Numbered from the stretch's first letter, positions 8,739-17,238 are shown. The stretch is DNA of 64,000 nucleotides from DATJFQ01 sp035495555 (GCA_035495555.1 DATJFQ010000109.1:1-64000); one strand, 5' to 3'. The notes: generated by a model not told the origin, from the sequence alone. Translations and numbers: made by a program.

Positions 8739-9212
8739 ATGAATATCCGTGTTCTCTGGCTGCTGCCCCTGGCGCTCGCGCTGGCGGCGTGCAGCGTGCA
8801 GAAATCGTCTCCGCTCGCTCCCTCGTCCTCGAACAACATCGGCCTCGTGGCGCCGTCAGGAGCGGTTGCCGGCTACCCCACGAACGGCCCCGGCCTCATT
8901 GCCTACATCGTCGCGAAATACCCTGAACGGCTCGTGGGCGGCATCAGCCGTGATGAGCGGATCCAGAACATGATGTTCCTGCGCGATCGGATCATCGAAG
9001 CCGGCAAGTGCGGCGGGATGGACCTCGGCTGGAATCTGAAGCGCGGCGGTCCGGATATCAGCATCGACTTCATCGCGGAGCGGCGCGACGGCACCGTGTA
9101 CGGCCACGACATCGCGTTCGACTACGACAACCCCGATCACCCGCTGCAATTGAACTGGGGAGACGGGGATTACCCGACTTACAAGGAGTACCCGGCCGCG
9201 AGCTGTCGCTAG
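8739..9212 (+). CDS. Secreted lipoprotein of unknown function
   Basis: 157 residues. The ATG at 8739 gives a standard lipoprotein signal, MNIRVLWLLPLALALAACS, with Cys in a LAAC lipobox, followed by an S/P/T-rich linker. An earlier in-frame start at 8694 would only lengthen the n-region. The remaining ~110 residues include ERIQNMMFLRDRIIEAGKCGG and DISIDFIAERRDGTVYGHDI. The layout resembles the C-terminal domain of the lipoprotein encoded at 9555-10682: a helical segment, G-rich turn, DI-containing strand, Asp-rich strand and two or more Cys. No function can be assigned. It is expected at the periplasmic face of the inner or outer membrane. Confidence 0.75.
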   Translation: MNIRVLWLLPLALALAACSVQKSSPLAPSSSNNIGLVAPSGAVAGYPTNGPGLIAYIVAKYPERLVGGISRDERIQNMMFLRDRIIEAGKCGGMDLGWNLKRGGPDISIDFIAERRDGTVYGHDIAFDYDNPDHPLQLNWGDGDYPTYKEYPAASCR

Positions 9213-9227
9213 CGCAGCCGGGAACTT

Positions 9228-9340
9228 CCAACTCCCAATTCCCAACTCCCAACTCAACTCCCAATTGAAAATCGATTGGGGAGTTGGGAATTGGAATTGG
9301 GAGTTGCGAGTTGGGAATTGGGAATTGGGAATTGGGAGTT
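9228..9340. repeat. Inverted heptad array (AACTCCC / GGGAGTT family)
   Basis: The left part (about 9228-9266) is made of AACTCCC and AATTCCC units. The right part (about 9277-9340) consists of their complements, GGGAGTT and GGGAATT, ending with three GGGAATT-like units and GGGAGTT. The junction is AT-rich. The two halves could form a long imperfect hairpin. The array sits in the 342-bp gap between two co-directional lipoprotein genes. Confidence 0.85.
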
Positions 9341-9436
9341 ATCGGCGTCAGAAACTAATTGCAGCCGGGTGCAGGAGCCGGTTATCCTGTGAACCTCGGT
9401 CCCACAGGGCTTCCCAGCACCCTGACTCCCTGAATA

Positions 9437-9453
9437 CCCGGGCGTTGCCCGGG
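9437..9453. repeat. Short hairpin with GGGCGTTGCCC core
   Basis: CCCGGGC-GTT-GCCCGGG, a 7-bp stem with a GTT loop, lies in the gap 9213-9554. The same core is found at 31007-31025 in a different stem context, which suggests a dispersed palindromic element. The rest of this gap holds the inverted heptad array and nothing else that I recognise. Confidence 0.5.
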
Positions 9454-9554
9454 ACTAAAGCCGTCATTGATTCGTGCCGATAGCACGGCGGGTGTGCGTC
9501 TGCGAGGCGCACCGCCGCCTGCCGGTTCGTTCGACGTTCGTGTCAGAGGTGCGT

Positions 9555-10682
9555 ATGAAAGCTGCCACTCGATCCACAACGGCGGTCTGCGGGCTGCTCG
9601 TCCTGCTGCTCGCGGGTTGTGAAGCCAAGAAGAGTTCGAACCCGCTTTCGCCGTCGGTCGCCGGCCCGATACCCGGCGTTGACATCACCGCTCCCTCGGT
9701 GCTCCAGCCCTCGCAGGGGTTCAAGTTCCGCGACAACCAGCAGCCGATCACGCTGATGGTCAACAACGCGGCGACGAGCGGCGTCCGCCCGCTCTCCTAC
9801 GCGTTCGATGTGGCTGCCGACAGCAGCTTCAACACAAAGCTCTTCAGCCGCGCCGGCGTCGCTCCGGGCGCGGACGGAAAGACGAGCGTGCAGCTCGACC
9901 TCCTCGAGATTGGCCGCACGTACTACTGGCGCGTCCGCGCGGAAGACGGCGCCAATACCGGCCCGTACACGACCTCGTCCTTCGATATCCAGCCGAAGCC
10001 GGCGGTCAGCGCGCCGGGTTTGATCTCGCCGATCAACAACGCGCAGATCTCCGGGACGACCGCCACGCTCCTCGTCTCGAACGCGACGTGGGTCGGCCCC
10101 GTGGGCGGGTTGTCCTATGAGTTCCAGGTCGCACGCGATCAGGGGTTTGGATCGCTGGCATCCGCAGGCATCGTTCTCGAAGGCCACGGGCAGACGACCT
10201 TCGTGACGGCCGCGCTGGCGGGACCGGCCACGTACTTCTGGCGGGCCCGCGCGTCGGATGGCCCGACGACGAGCGCATGGAGCGGCACGCAGACGTTCCG
10301 CACGGCCGCAGCAGCGCCATCACCGTCGCCCTCACCCGCTCCGGCGCCTGGCGGTCCCTGCAATGCGAGCGACCCGCTCACCATCGTCACCTGCGAGCGG
10401 AACAAGTACGGCCACATGTCAACCGGAGATATCGTGAACTTCCTGTTCGCCAGCGCGCAGTCGCTCACGAGGAACGGAATCGCTGGCGCACCGTTCGGCG
10501 TGCTGCGCAAATCAGGCGGCAGCAATTGCAACGGCTACTCGTGCGACATCATCTGCTCCGGACAGGGCAATTCGCAGAAGCAGTGGGACGTGCTGGGGGA
10601 CTCCGACGGCGCGCAGACGCCGAACTGGAATGGCCCGGCGACGGTGCCGAATATCCGGGTCGACACCTGCGATATCAGATAG
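9555..10682 (+). CDS. Lipoprotein with fibronectin type III-like repeats
   Basis: 375 residues. ATG at 9555 is preceded by AGAGG at 5 nt and gives a signal ending in LLLLAGCEAKKSS (lipobox LAGC). Two FN3-like modules follow: residues about 55-145 (LSYAFDVAADSSFN ... YYWRVRAEDG) and 150-245 (LSYEFQVARDQGFG ... YFWRARASDG), the W-R-A/V-R signature being typical of bacterial FN3 domains. A Pro/Ser linker leads to a C-terminal domain of about 100 residues with five Cys (CNASDPLTIVTCERNKYG, CNGYSCDIICSG). That domain resembles the body of the 8739 lipoprotein. Binding of a ligand or glycan at the cell surface is a guess from the architecture. Confidence 0.75.
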   Translation: MKAATRSTTAVCGLLVLLLAGCEAKKSSNPLSPSVAGPIPGVDITAPSVLQPSQGFKFRDNQQPITLMVNNAATSGVRPLSYAFDVAADSSFNTKLFSRAGVAPGADGKTSVQLDLLEIGRTYYWRVRAEDGANTGPYTTSSFDIQPKPAVSAPGLISPINNAQISGTTATLLVSNATWVGPVGGLSYEFQVARDQGFGSLASAGIVLEGHGQTTFVTAALAGPATYFWRARASDGPTTSAWSGTQTFRTAAAAPSPSPSPAPAPGGPCNASDPLTIVTCERNKYGHMSTGDIVNFLFASAQSLTRNGIAGAPFGVLRKSGGSNCNGYSCDIICSGQGNSQKQWDVLGDSDGAQTPNWNGPATVPNIRVDTCDIR

Positions 10683-10686
10683 CGTC

Positions 10687-10774
10687 GGCGAGGCGGGAGG
10701 CGGGAGGCGCGAGATTAAAAAAGCGGGGAGTTGAGTCCCCGCTTTTTTCTGACTTCTGACTTCTGACTTCTGAA
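10687..10774. repeat. Two heptad arrays flanking an intrinsic terminator
   Basis: Four units at 10687-10714 (GGCGAGG, CGGGAGG, CGGGAGG, CGCGAGA) and four at 10747-10774 (TTCTGAC three times, then TTCTGAA). They surround the terminator hairpin at 10717-10748, in the gap between two convergent genes. Confidence 0.8.
10717..10748. terminator. Bidirectional intrinsic terminator
   Basis: A 13-bp perfect stem (AAAAAAGCGGGGA / TCCCCGCTTTTTT) with a 6-nt loop lies between the convergent stops at 10682 and 10780. The A-tract and T-tract make it work in both directions. It is the clearest Rho-independent terminator in the window. Confidence 0.9.
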
Positions 10775-10779
10775 CTCGA

Positions 10780-11511
10780 TTAGAAGCGAAGCCTCGCGCC
10801 CGCACCAATCTGAAACCCGCCGAGCGTGAGCTTGTCGTTCGAGTTCCCGAGCTTGGCGGATCCCCAGGTGTACCGTGCGAGGCCGCCGACGCCCCAGTCT
10901 TTGCCGAGGCCGGGCATCTTGCCGAGCAGATAGGTGACGTCGACGCCGATGTTGAAGCCGCCTGTGGTCTTGCTTTCGCTGGCGAGCGTGGGAACCGTGT
11001 TGGTATCCGACAGATTCGAGGCGACGTCCTGTTTGACCGAGAAGATCGACGGGCCGGCGGAGATGCCGACATCGATCTTGTCCGTCACGGGCATCATCCA
11101 CACGGCGTCGAGATTGATGACGTTCTCCGTGTGTTTCGCACCGCCCAGGCTCGCGGTGAACGGATGCGGCTGATCGGTGAAGGCGGGATCGGGAAGGCTT
11201 CCGCTGACCGAGAGATCCGCCTTGCTGCCGGCGTGGGTGTAGCCGACACTCACCGCGATGTTGTGCCACACGCGATAGCCGGCGCTGATATCGAAGAGGC
11301 CGCCGCTGCCGACGCTCTGCGACGAAGTGACCGTCGCGGTTTCATCGAAGAGGGGGAACGATTGCGTAGAGGAGAGATCGTGCGAACCCACCTGCGCTCC
11401 GCCATTGATCGACACGAATCCTCTGTCGGTCCACTGCAACTGCTGGGCATTGGCCGGCAGCGACGGAGCACAGAGGCACAGCGCGAGAACTCCGGCTTTC
11501 AACATCTTCAA
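10780..11511 (-). CDS. Outer-membrane beta-barrel protein (Opr/OmpA-like barrel)
   Basis: 243 residues. A TTG at 11511 is chosen because AGGAG lies 8 nt before it. The ATG two codons further in (11505) is an alternative with poor spacing. The signal peptide is KAGVLALCLCAPSLPANAQ. The rest consists of alternating amphipathic strands: RGFVSINGGAQVG, GLFDISAGYRVWHNIAVSVGYTH, VDVTYLLGKMPGLGKDWGVGG and a final GGFQIGAGARLRF strand ending in F, the C-terminal aromatic needed for BamA recognition. About eight strands are expected. No catalytic residues are evident. A structural, porin-like or adhesive role is possible. Confidence 0.8.
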   Translation of the reverse strand: MKMLKAGVLALCLCAPSLPANAQQLQWTDRGFVSINGGAQVGSHDLSSTQSFPLFDETATVTSSQSVGSGGLFDISAGYRVWHNIAVSVGYTHAGSKADLSVSGSLPDPAFTDQPHPFTASLGGAKHTENVINLDAVWMMPVTDKIDVGISAGPSIFSVKQDVASNLSDTNTVPTLASESKTTGGFNIGVDVTYLLGKMPGLGKDWGVGGLARYTWGSAKLGNSNDKLTLGGFQIGAGARLRF

Positions 11512-11720
11512 AATCACGTCTCCTATGTGGGGTTGGGAGCCGGCACGACGCGCGCCGGCGAGGCATGGCCATCGTAGCACGGTCATTCGCGAGCGGATGA
11601 GGTGTTCGCGTGCGAAATTCGATGAATTTTTCTGCGGTTGTCGTATTCCCCGGACGCGCAATCGGCGCTATCATGATGCCACCCACATCTGGTTCAACTC
11701 AGTTTTGCGGAGCTCTATAG

Positions 11721-12812
11721 ATGCGAAAGGTTTTGTTGTGTACGGCCGCGGGCGCGCTCGCGATCGTCATCGGTTGCGGCAAGTCGTCTCAGGCACCGAC
11801 ATCGCCATCGTCGGCCGCGAGCGGTGATACCGGAGCGGCGGCGGATGGTTCGACGCTGAAAGCGACGGCCCCCACCCCGGTGTCGCCGATCAATGGGACG
11901 CAGCCGGACGCGCTCGTGCTCGTCGCCACGACGTCACACGGCAAGTTCGTCGACATCCCCGTGTCCTATCAGTTCCAGATCCGCAGCGGCAGCACGGTCG
12001 TCTTCGACTCGCAGGTGGTTTCCGGCAGCGTGAACGGCGATCAGGTGCAGTACACACCCTCCGCCGCGCTGGCCGCCGACAGCACCTACACCTGGCGCGC
12101 GCGTGCCGCCTACCAGGGTGCGTTCGGTCCCTGGTCGGCCGACGCCACGTTCAAGGCACCCGCGGGCGGATACATCCGTGGCAGCGAATTGTTCGACCCG
12201 CTGACGGCCGGCCAGACGGTTGGTCAACTGGTCGGCGGCGCGACCCTCACCCCGAACGGCGTCTATCTGCCGGAGCACGAGAGCCACGTGACCTACGTGC
12301 TGCCGCAGACGCTCACGGCCGGCGAGTTCTCGATGATGATCACGGGCATTAATCCATCGCAGATGCGCGGGGCGAAGAGCAAGGCGTTCTCGATGCAGGA
12401 GGGCTTCGGCGACATCACGACCAACGACTACCGCGCGACAATTGATCTCCGGGGACGAGCCTATTCTTCTCCGGGACAGGTCCGATTCCGGTTCATCACC
12501 GGCGACGCGTCGAACCGTGTCTTCGACGGCCCAGCCGCCAATGTGGGATGGGATCCTGCGAAGTGGTATTTCTGGCGCTTCTCGTGGCAGACGGGCCAGG
12601 CGGTGCTCGAGGTGCGGGAGAACGACGAGAACGGACCGACGAAGCTGCGGATCTCCGTGGGCACGGGCTCGCACGAATACCGGCCGACCCCGCACGTGCT
12701 GCACCTCGGCCAGCCGATCGGCCGCGGTGGAGACGACGACGCCACGGTCACCGGGATCACGATCAAGAACGTCTGGGCATCGGCGAATCCCCGCCCTGTG
12801 TTCCCGAAATAG
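11721..12812 (+). CDS. Lipoprotein with FN3-like module and beta-sandwich C-terminal domain
   Basis: 363 residues. GGAG lies 8 nt before the ATG. The signal ends in ALAIVIGCGKSSQ (lipobox VIGC), with an Ala/Ser/Gly linker. An FN3-like segment follows (ISYQFQIRSGS-like strand through YTWRARAAYQGAFGPWSADATF, residues about 60-145). The C-terminal two thirds (residues about 150-360), with FSMMITGINPSQMRGAKSKAF, WYFWRFSWQTGQAVLEVREN and HVLHLGQPIGRGGDDDATVTG, looks like a concanavalin-like carbohydrate-binding sandwich. That placement is inferred from strand pattern only. It ends 3 bp before the convergent glycosyltransferase stop. Confidence 0.7.
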   Translation: MRKVLLCTAAGALAIVIGCGKSSQAPTSPSSAASGDTGAAADGSTLKATAPTPVSPINGTQPDALVLVATTSHGKFVDIPVSYQFQIRSGSTVVFDSQVVSGSVNGDQVQYTPSAALAADSTYTWRARAAYQGAFGPWSADATFKAPAGGYIRGSELFDPLTAGQTVGQLVGGATLTPNGVYLPEHESHVTYVLPQTLTAGEFSMMITGINPSQMRGAKSKAFSMQEGFGDITTNDYRATIDLRGRAYSSPGQVRFRFITGDASNRVFDGPAANVGWDPAKWYFWRFSWQTGQAVLEVRENDENGPTKLRISVGTGSHEYRPTPHVLHLGQPIGRGGDDDATVTGITIKNVWASANPRPVFPK

Positions 12813-12815
12813 GAC

Positions 12816-14498
12816 TCAATCCGAGGCGCGGCGATGGTTCGCTCCATCGCCGCGCCCGCCGTGCAGGTCGCCTTTCGCGAACACCACCACTTCAGGTGCC
12901 ACTCGCTCGGGCCGCGGGTTCAGCCAGCGTGGATTGGCGAACGTGAAGCGCGCAGCGACGTGATACCCATCCGGTTCGGTACCCGTCAGCAGAAACCGAT
13001 AGAACTCAGCGCGCTCCGGAAACCCGCGCGCATTTTCGAGATACCGATCCCAGTAGAAGTCGCTGTCGACGATCGGGGCGTCCGAATCGTGCAGATAGTC
13101 CTCCGCTGTCTGCCAGAAGGCGCCGCCGTGCAGCGTCACCTGCTCGATGAAGGGTACGAATCGCAGGGAGAAGCGCGGCCGATCGAAATACGGCAGGTAC
13201 GCTTCAATCTCGAAAAAGTCGACGCGCTGATTCGGCGTCGTCAGTACCTCGTTCAGATACCGTCCGGCGGCGTATCGTGTATCGTTCAGGAACATGTCGT
13301 CCGCCCGCGCGGTATACACCGCCGAGTAGACGAGGACGACCGTCGTTGATGCAATCGCCAGGCGTTTGACGGCCGGACGAGGATCGCGCGCCAGCCGCAC
13401 CAGCCACACGGCGGCCAGCAGCACGAGCGATGGCGCAATCGGCATGATGAACCGCAGCGCGTGGTGCGGGCTCAATCCATAGAAGCCGTAGAAACTCACA
13501 ATCCAGACGACGTGCACCAGCAGGCTGCGCTGCGGCGGTGTGTGCCGTTCGCCGATAAATCGATGGACCGCAACCGCAACGCCAACGATGCTCGAAGCCA
13601 GCAGCGGCCACCCGAGTCCGTCCGCGAGCAGCTTCAGGTACGGTCCATACGAGTGGCGCACATCGACGAGGGTACCGGTCGGCGCGCCCGTGTACCAGTT
13701 GTACTCGACGCCGAACTGCCAGAATTGCTTCCAATCGCGAATGACCAGCGGCGTGCCCACGAGAAATCCGGCGCATGTCGCGGTGACGGCAACCGCGATG
13801 TGCCTGCCGCTCTGCGAATCGAGCGACGCGCGTCCGCGAGCGGCGATGTGAGCTGCCAGGAACGGGACCGCCAGCAGACATGCCGTGTATTTCGTCGAGC
13901 AGGCAAGGCCAATCAGCAACCCCGTGAGCGCATATGCGCCGGCAGTCGTGCGCGCCATGAGACGATCGAGGGAGCCAAGCGCCAGCAGCGTCAACAGGAT
14001 CAGCAGCGCTTCCGGCGTCGCGAAGTGCCACAGGTTGACAAGGCCCATCGTGACCGCGCCGAAGGCCGCGGCGAGCAGCCCGGTCCCGTCGTCCCAGTGG
14101 CGGCGGCCGAGCACGAACAGTGTGAACACCGTCGAGAGGCCGAACACCGCGGAGATGCCGCGCGCGAGACGCATCGACGTAAACTGGAGCGCGCGGGCCG
14201 TCGCGTCCCCGTTCAGCATTGCCAGAATCTCTGGAAGACTCCGTCCCACGTGTGCGGCCGGGTGGAGGCGGTGTGCGAACGCGAACGCCGCCGCGACGAC
14301 GTAGATATGCAGATGCGGGTTGATGAAGTAGTCAGGGTCGCCCGTGCGGAGCACGTTGATCGCCTGGGTCACCTTCTCGTCGGTATGCCATTGATACGGA
14401 AGGCCCCAGTCGAGGCCCGTCACACTCGCGGCGGCGCCCGCGATGAGGACGAGCGCCAGCAGGACGCGTGTTCGGCGGAGGATCCGCGGCGGCAGCAT
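12816..14498 (-). CDS. GT-C (GT39-like) membrane glycosyltransferase, paralogue A
   Basis: 560 residues with about ten membrane segments. The first loop carries GLDWGLPYQWHTDEKVTQAI, the D-E pair expected to bind the metal and phosphate of a polyprenyl-phosphate sugar in GT39/PMT-type enzymes. PDYFINPHLHIY, NLWHFATPEALL and STKYTA follow. The C-terminal periplasmic portion ends with DSDFYWDRYLENARGFPERAEFYR and a RFTFANPRWLNPRPERVAPE segment, here partly quoted. All these motifs are shared with the divergent neighbour at 14567. It probably transfers a sugar on the periplasmic side. Donor and acceptor are unknown. Confidence 0.8.
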   Translation of the reverse strand: MLPPRILRRTRVLLALVLIAGAAASVTGLDWGLPYQWHTDEKVTQAINVLRTGDPDYFINPHLHIYVVAAAFAFAHRLHPAAHVGRSLPEILAMLNGDATARALQFTSMRLARGISAVFGLSTVFTLFVLGRRHWDDGTGLLAAAFGAVTMGLVNLWHFATPEALLILLTLLALGSLDRLMARTTAGAYALTGLLIGLACSTKYTACLLAVPFLAAHIAARGRASLDSQSGRHIAVAVTATCAGFLVGTPLVIRDWKQFWQFGVEYNWYTGAPTGTLVDVRHSYGPYLKLLADGLGWPLLASSIVGVAVAVHRFIGERHTPPQRSLLVHVVWIVSFYGFYGLSPHHALRFIMPIAPSLVLLAAVWLVRLARDPRPAVKRLAIASTTVVLVYSAVYTARADDMFLNDTRYAAGRYLNEVLTTPNQRVDFFEIEAYLPYFDRPRFSLRFVPFIEQVTLHGGAFWQTAEDYLHDSDAPIVDSDFYWDRYLENARGFPERAEFYRFLLTGTEPDGYHVAARFTFANPRWLNPRPERVAPEVVVFAKGDLHGGRGDGANHRRASD

Positions 14499-14566
14499 GA
14501 AGCCCGGCCGGCTGCGTACTATAACCGGAAGCCGTCGGCGCGTCAGGCGAACGGCTGCTGCCCATC
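14499..14566. promoter_or_regulatory. Divergent promoter between paralogous GT-C genes
   Basis: The two paralogues start 68 bp apart and back to back. TATAGT (minus strand, top 14518-14523) lies 19 nt before the ATG of the left gene. No Shine-Dalgarno is seen for either gene. Confidence 0.35.
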
Positions 14567-16261
14567 GTGATGTCGCGCCTGCGCTGGACCCCCTGGCTGC
14601 TCGCGGCCGTTCTCGCCGGCAACTTCACGCTGTCGGTCCTGGGGATCGATTGGGGACTCCCCTACCTGTGGCACACCGACGAGAAAATCGATCCCGCCGT
14701 CCACATGATTCACAACCGGACGCTCGATCCGGATTACTTCATCAATCCGCATCTGCACATCTACGCCATGGCGGCGGTCGTCGATGTGGCGTATCTGCTG
14801 AATCCGGGGCACACGGTGATGCTGACCGGTTACCGCATCGCCCCGCTGCTCGACCCTGCGAATCCGGGCCGGCGGATTCAGTTCATGGCCATCCGTGGAT
14901 CCCGACTGCTCTCCGCGGTATTCGCGCTCGGCACGATTCTGACGGTGTTCGCGATCGGTCGTCGTCACTTTGGAGAGCCGACGGCGCTGCTCGGTGCGGC
15001 GCTGCTCGCGGTGACGATGGGGCTGGTGAACCTCGCGCACTTCGCGACCCCGGAGAGCTTGTTATTTCTGCTGATGTTTCTGACGCTGTTCGCGTGCGAT
15101 CGCGTCGCGTCTACGGGACGTCCGCGTGATTACGCGCTGACCGGACTGTTCGCAGGGCTGGCGTTTGCGACCAAGTACACCGCCTGGATTCTCGCGGTGC
15201 CGATTGGTGTGGCGCACGCGGATCGACTCGGATGGCGGGTGTTCTCGTGGCGAGCGGCCGGCGGGCTGGTGGTGTGCGGCCTCGTCGGGTTCGCGGCGTT
15301 CGCGGCGACCAATCCGTACGCCTTCATCCGGTGGCACGATTTCGTTTACTGGGGCTTCTGGTTCAACTGGTACACGGGGGCGCCGACAGGGAGCCTCATG
15401 GACATGAGCCAGTTCCAGCGATCGTACGGCCCGTACTTTCGACTGCTGGGCAACATCATGGGCTGGCCGATGTTCACCGCGAGCCTCGTCGGGGTCGGTG
15501 TCAGCGCCGCGTCCCTCTGGAGCGGTCCGCGCAGCGGCGCCCGCGCCCGCGGATATGTCGTTCAACTTGCGTGGGTGGTGCCGTTCTACGTGTTCTATGG
15601 CGCCAGCCCGCACCACGCGCTTCGCTTCATCATGCCCATCGTACCGTCGCTGGCACTTCTGGCGGCGGTCGCGATCGTGGCCCTCTATGATCGCGCGGCT
15701 GCCTCGTCTGCGCGCGGTGCGATCGTTGCGACGGCGACGGCAATCCTCGTGTACTCCGCCGTTTACACCGTTCGATCCGACTGGATGTACTGGCACGACA
15801 CGCGGTATGAGGCCGGCCGCTGGCTCGAGTCGCACCACTTCACGATGAACGAGCGGCTGTATTACTTCGAGGTCGAAGCGTATCTGCCGTACTTCAGCCA
15901 TCCGTTTCCGCTGAAGTACTTCCCGTGGATGGACGATACGGGCTCGTATCCGCGGGAGAAGTTCGACGAGGCGGTGGCGGGATTCTATGCGACGGCGACC
16001 GATCCGATTGTCGATTCCGACTTCTACTGGGACCGCTACACGGACCGTCCCTGGGTCTATCCCGAACGGACCGCGTTCTACCGTCAACTCCTGGCGGGGA
16101 AGGATCGCGCCGGCTACGAGCCAGTCGCGCGGTTCACGCTGCAGAATCCCTGGTGGCTCGACCCTCGTCCCGAACGCATCGCCCCGGAAATCGTCGTGTT
16201 CGGCAAGCCCGCCCTCCTCGAGGCGCTGGGCGGCCACATCGTCGAGCGCGTCGTACGCTGA
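14567..16261 (+). CDS. GT-C (GT39-like) membrane glycosyltransferase, paralogue B
   Basis: 564 residues from GTG 14567, with ATG 14570 equally possible. It matches the gene at 12816 along its whole length: GIDWGLPYLWHTDEKIDPAV, DPDYFINPHLHIYAM, NLAHFATPESLL, FATKYTAWILA, FNWYTGAPTGSLMD, SPHHALRFIMPI and DSDFYWDRYTDRPWVYPERT. The conserved D-E pair and the conserved periplasmic C-terminal portion suggest both enzymes do related sugar transfers. The head-to-head arrangement indicates an inverted duplication. The gene stops where a heptad array begins. Confidence 0.8.
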   Translation: MMSRLRWTPWLLAAVLAGNFTLSVLGIDWGLPYLWHTDEKIDPAVHMIHNRTLDPDYFINPHLHIYAMAAVVDVAYLLNPGHTVMLTGYRIAPLLDPANPGRRIQFMAIRGSRLLSAVFALGTILTVFAIGRRHFGEPTALLGAALLAVTMGLVNLAHFATPESLLFLLMFLTLFACDRVASTGRPRDYALTGLFAGLAFATKYTAWILAVPIGVAHADRLGWRVFSWRAAGGLVVCGLVGFAAFAATNPYAFIRWHDFVYWGFWFNWYTGAPTGSLMDMSQFQRSYGPYFRLLGNIMGWPMFTASLVGVGVSAASLWSGPRSGARARGYVVQLAWVVPFYVFYGASPHHALRFIMPIVPSLALLAAVAIVALYDRAAASSARGAIVATATAILVYSAVYTVRSDWMYWHDTRYEAGRWLESHHFTMNERLYYFEVEAYLPYFSHPFPLKYFPWMDDTGSYPREKFDEAVAGFYATATDPIVDSDFYWDRYTDRPWVYPERTAFYRQLLAGKDRAGYEPVARFTLQNPWWLDPRPERIAPEIVVFGKPALLEALGGHIVERVVR

Positions 16262-16288
16262 ATCGCCAAATACCCCAAATCAAAAATC

Positions 16289-16329
16289 AATCTGCAATCT
16301 GCAATCTGCAATCTTCAATCTGCAATTTC
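16289..16329. repeat. CTGCAAT heptad array between convergent genes
   Basis: About five 7-nt units (CAATCTG three times, CAATCTT, CAATCTG). On the minus strand the array supplies the last codons and the TGA stop (16315-16317) of the glycosyl hydrolase-like gene. The same unit makes the hairpins at 32837-32897 and 37604-37698. Confidence 0.8.
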
Positions 16330-17238
16330 CAAGGCGCGCAGCCAGGCGGCGAGACATGCGGCTTCGGCGGCACTCGGACGGCGCGCCTGAAGTCCCCCTT
16401 CATAATGAAAGGTCGCGCCGATGCCGCTCTCGCGTGCGATCCGCGCCGCCGCGGCGAAGTGTGCCGGCACGTTGTCGCGCCGGCCGGACACCGCGTGATC
16501 CGCCGCACCCATCGGTTCGTCGGCGATCACCGGCTTGCGATAGCGCCGCACGAGATCGGCGCCCTCGCGCATGCGGTCGGGCCAGTTCGCATCCCGCGGT
16601 GAATGCCAGGTCACGTAGTCTCCCGCGGCAAGCTCCCCTTTGTCGTCCAGCGTGCCGAGCGACACCGGCACGCTCGAGGGAATCTCGGCACGCAGTCGTC
16701 GCAGGGTCGAATGATCGTGGACCGCGGCGCTGTGTGTCGGATGATACGGCTCGTTCGCGATCTCGATGACGCAGTTCCCGGCATCTGCGCACGCCTGACC
16801 GATCGCGCGGACGTGCTTCGCGAGATCGATTGGGTAACTGGCCGTATCGGCGAGCGCGACGACTTCAACGACGAGCCCGCGCGCACGCGCCAGCTGCAAA
16901 AAACCGGGAAGCGCTCGCTCGCCGTCCGCGGGCGTCAGCGTGAACAACACGTGCGCCATGGCGAGCACACGAACGACGGTGAGATGTTCGGACGCCGCCC
17001 AGTCGAGGTACGCGGCGGCCTGTTGCCCGCGACTGTGCGCGACGAACTCGAGCAGCCTGAACGCCGTGATGCCGCGCCAGGCGAATGGCGAACCATCGGC
17101 GCGAACAAACTGCGTGCCTGAAGGACGAATGATCTGTTCGCCGTGAGCCGGCGCGGCGATGAGGAGGAGTACGAGTACAGCGGTTAATGCCGACGCCAGG
17201 CGCCGGGCACCATGGACGCGAGCTGCGTATCGGAGCAT
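16315..17238 (-). CDS. GH-A clan (cellulase-like) glycoside hydrolase family protein
   Basis: 307 residues from ATG 17238; a longer frame exists but reads deep into the upstream gene. The signal peptide is ASALTAVLVLLLIAAPAHG. The body has the (beta/alpha)8 look of clan GH-A: PSGTQFVRADGSPFAWRGIT at the first strand, LTVVRVLAM, then VIEIANEPYHPT with the acid/base Glu in N-E-P at about E163. A possible nucleophile lies in the ATFHYEGGL segment near the C-terminus, but this is not certain. It is probably secreted to the periplasm and acts on a beta-glycan. The C-terminal residues EIAD come from the repeat array, so the original C-terminus was changed. It overlaps the lipoprotein gene upstream by 55 bp. 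Confidence 0.7.
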   Translation of the reverse strand: MLRYAARVHGARRLASALTAVLVLLLIAAPAHGEQIIRPSGTQFVRADGSPFAWRGITAFRLLEFVAHSRGQQAAAYLDWAASEHLTVVRVLAMAHVLFTLTPADGERALPGFLQLARARGLVVEVVALADTASYPIDLAKHVRAIGQACADAGNCVIEIANEPYHPTHSAAVHDHSTLRRLRAEIPSSVPVSLGTLDDKGELAAGDYVTWHSPRDANWPDRMREGADLVRRYRKPVIADEPMGAADHAVSGRRDNVPAHFAAAARIARESGIGATFHYEGGLQARRPSAAEAACLAAWLRALEIAD

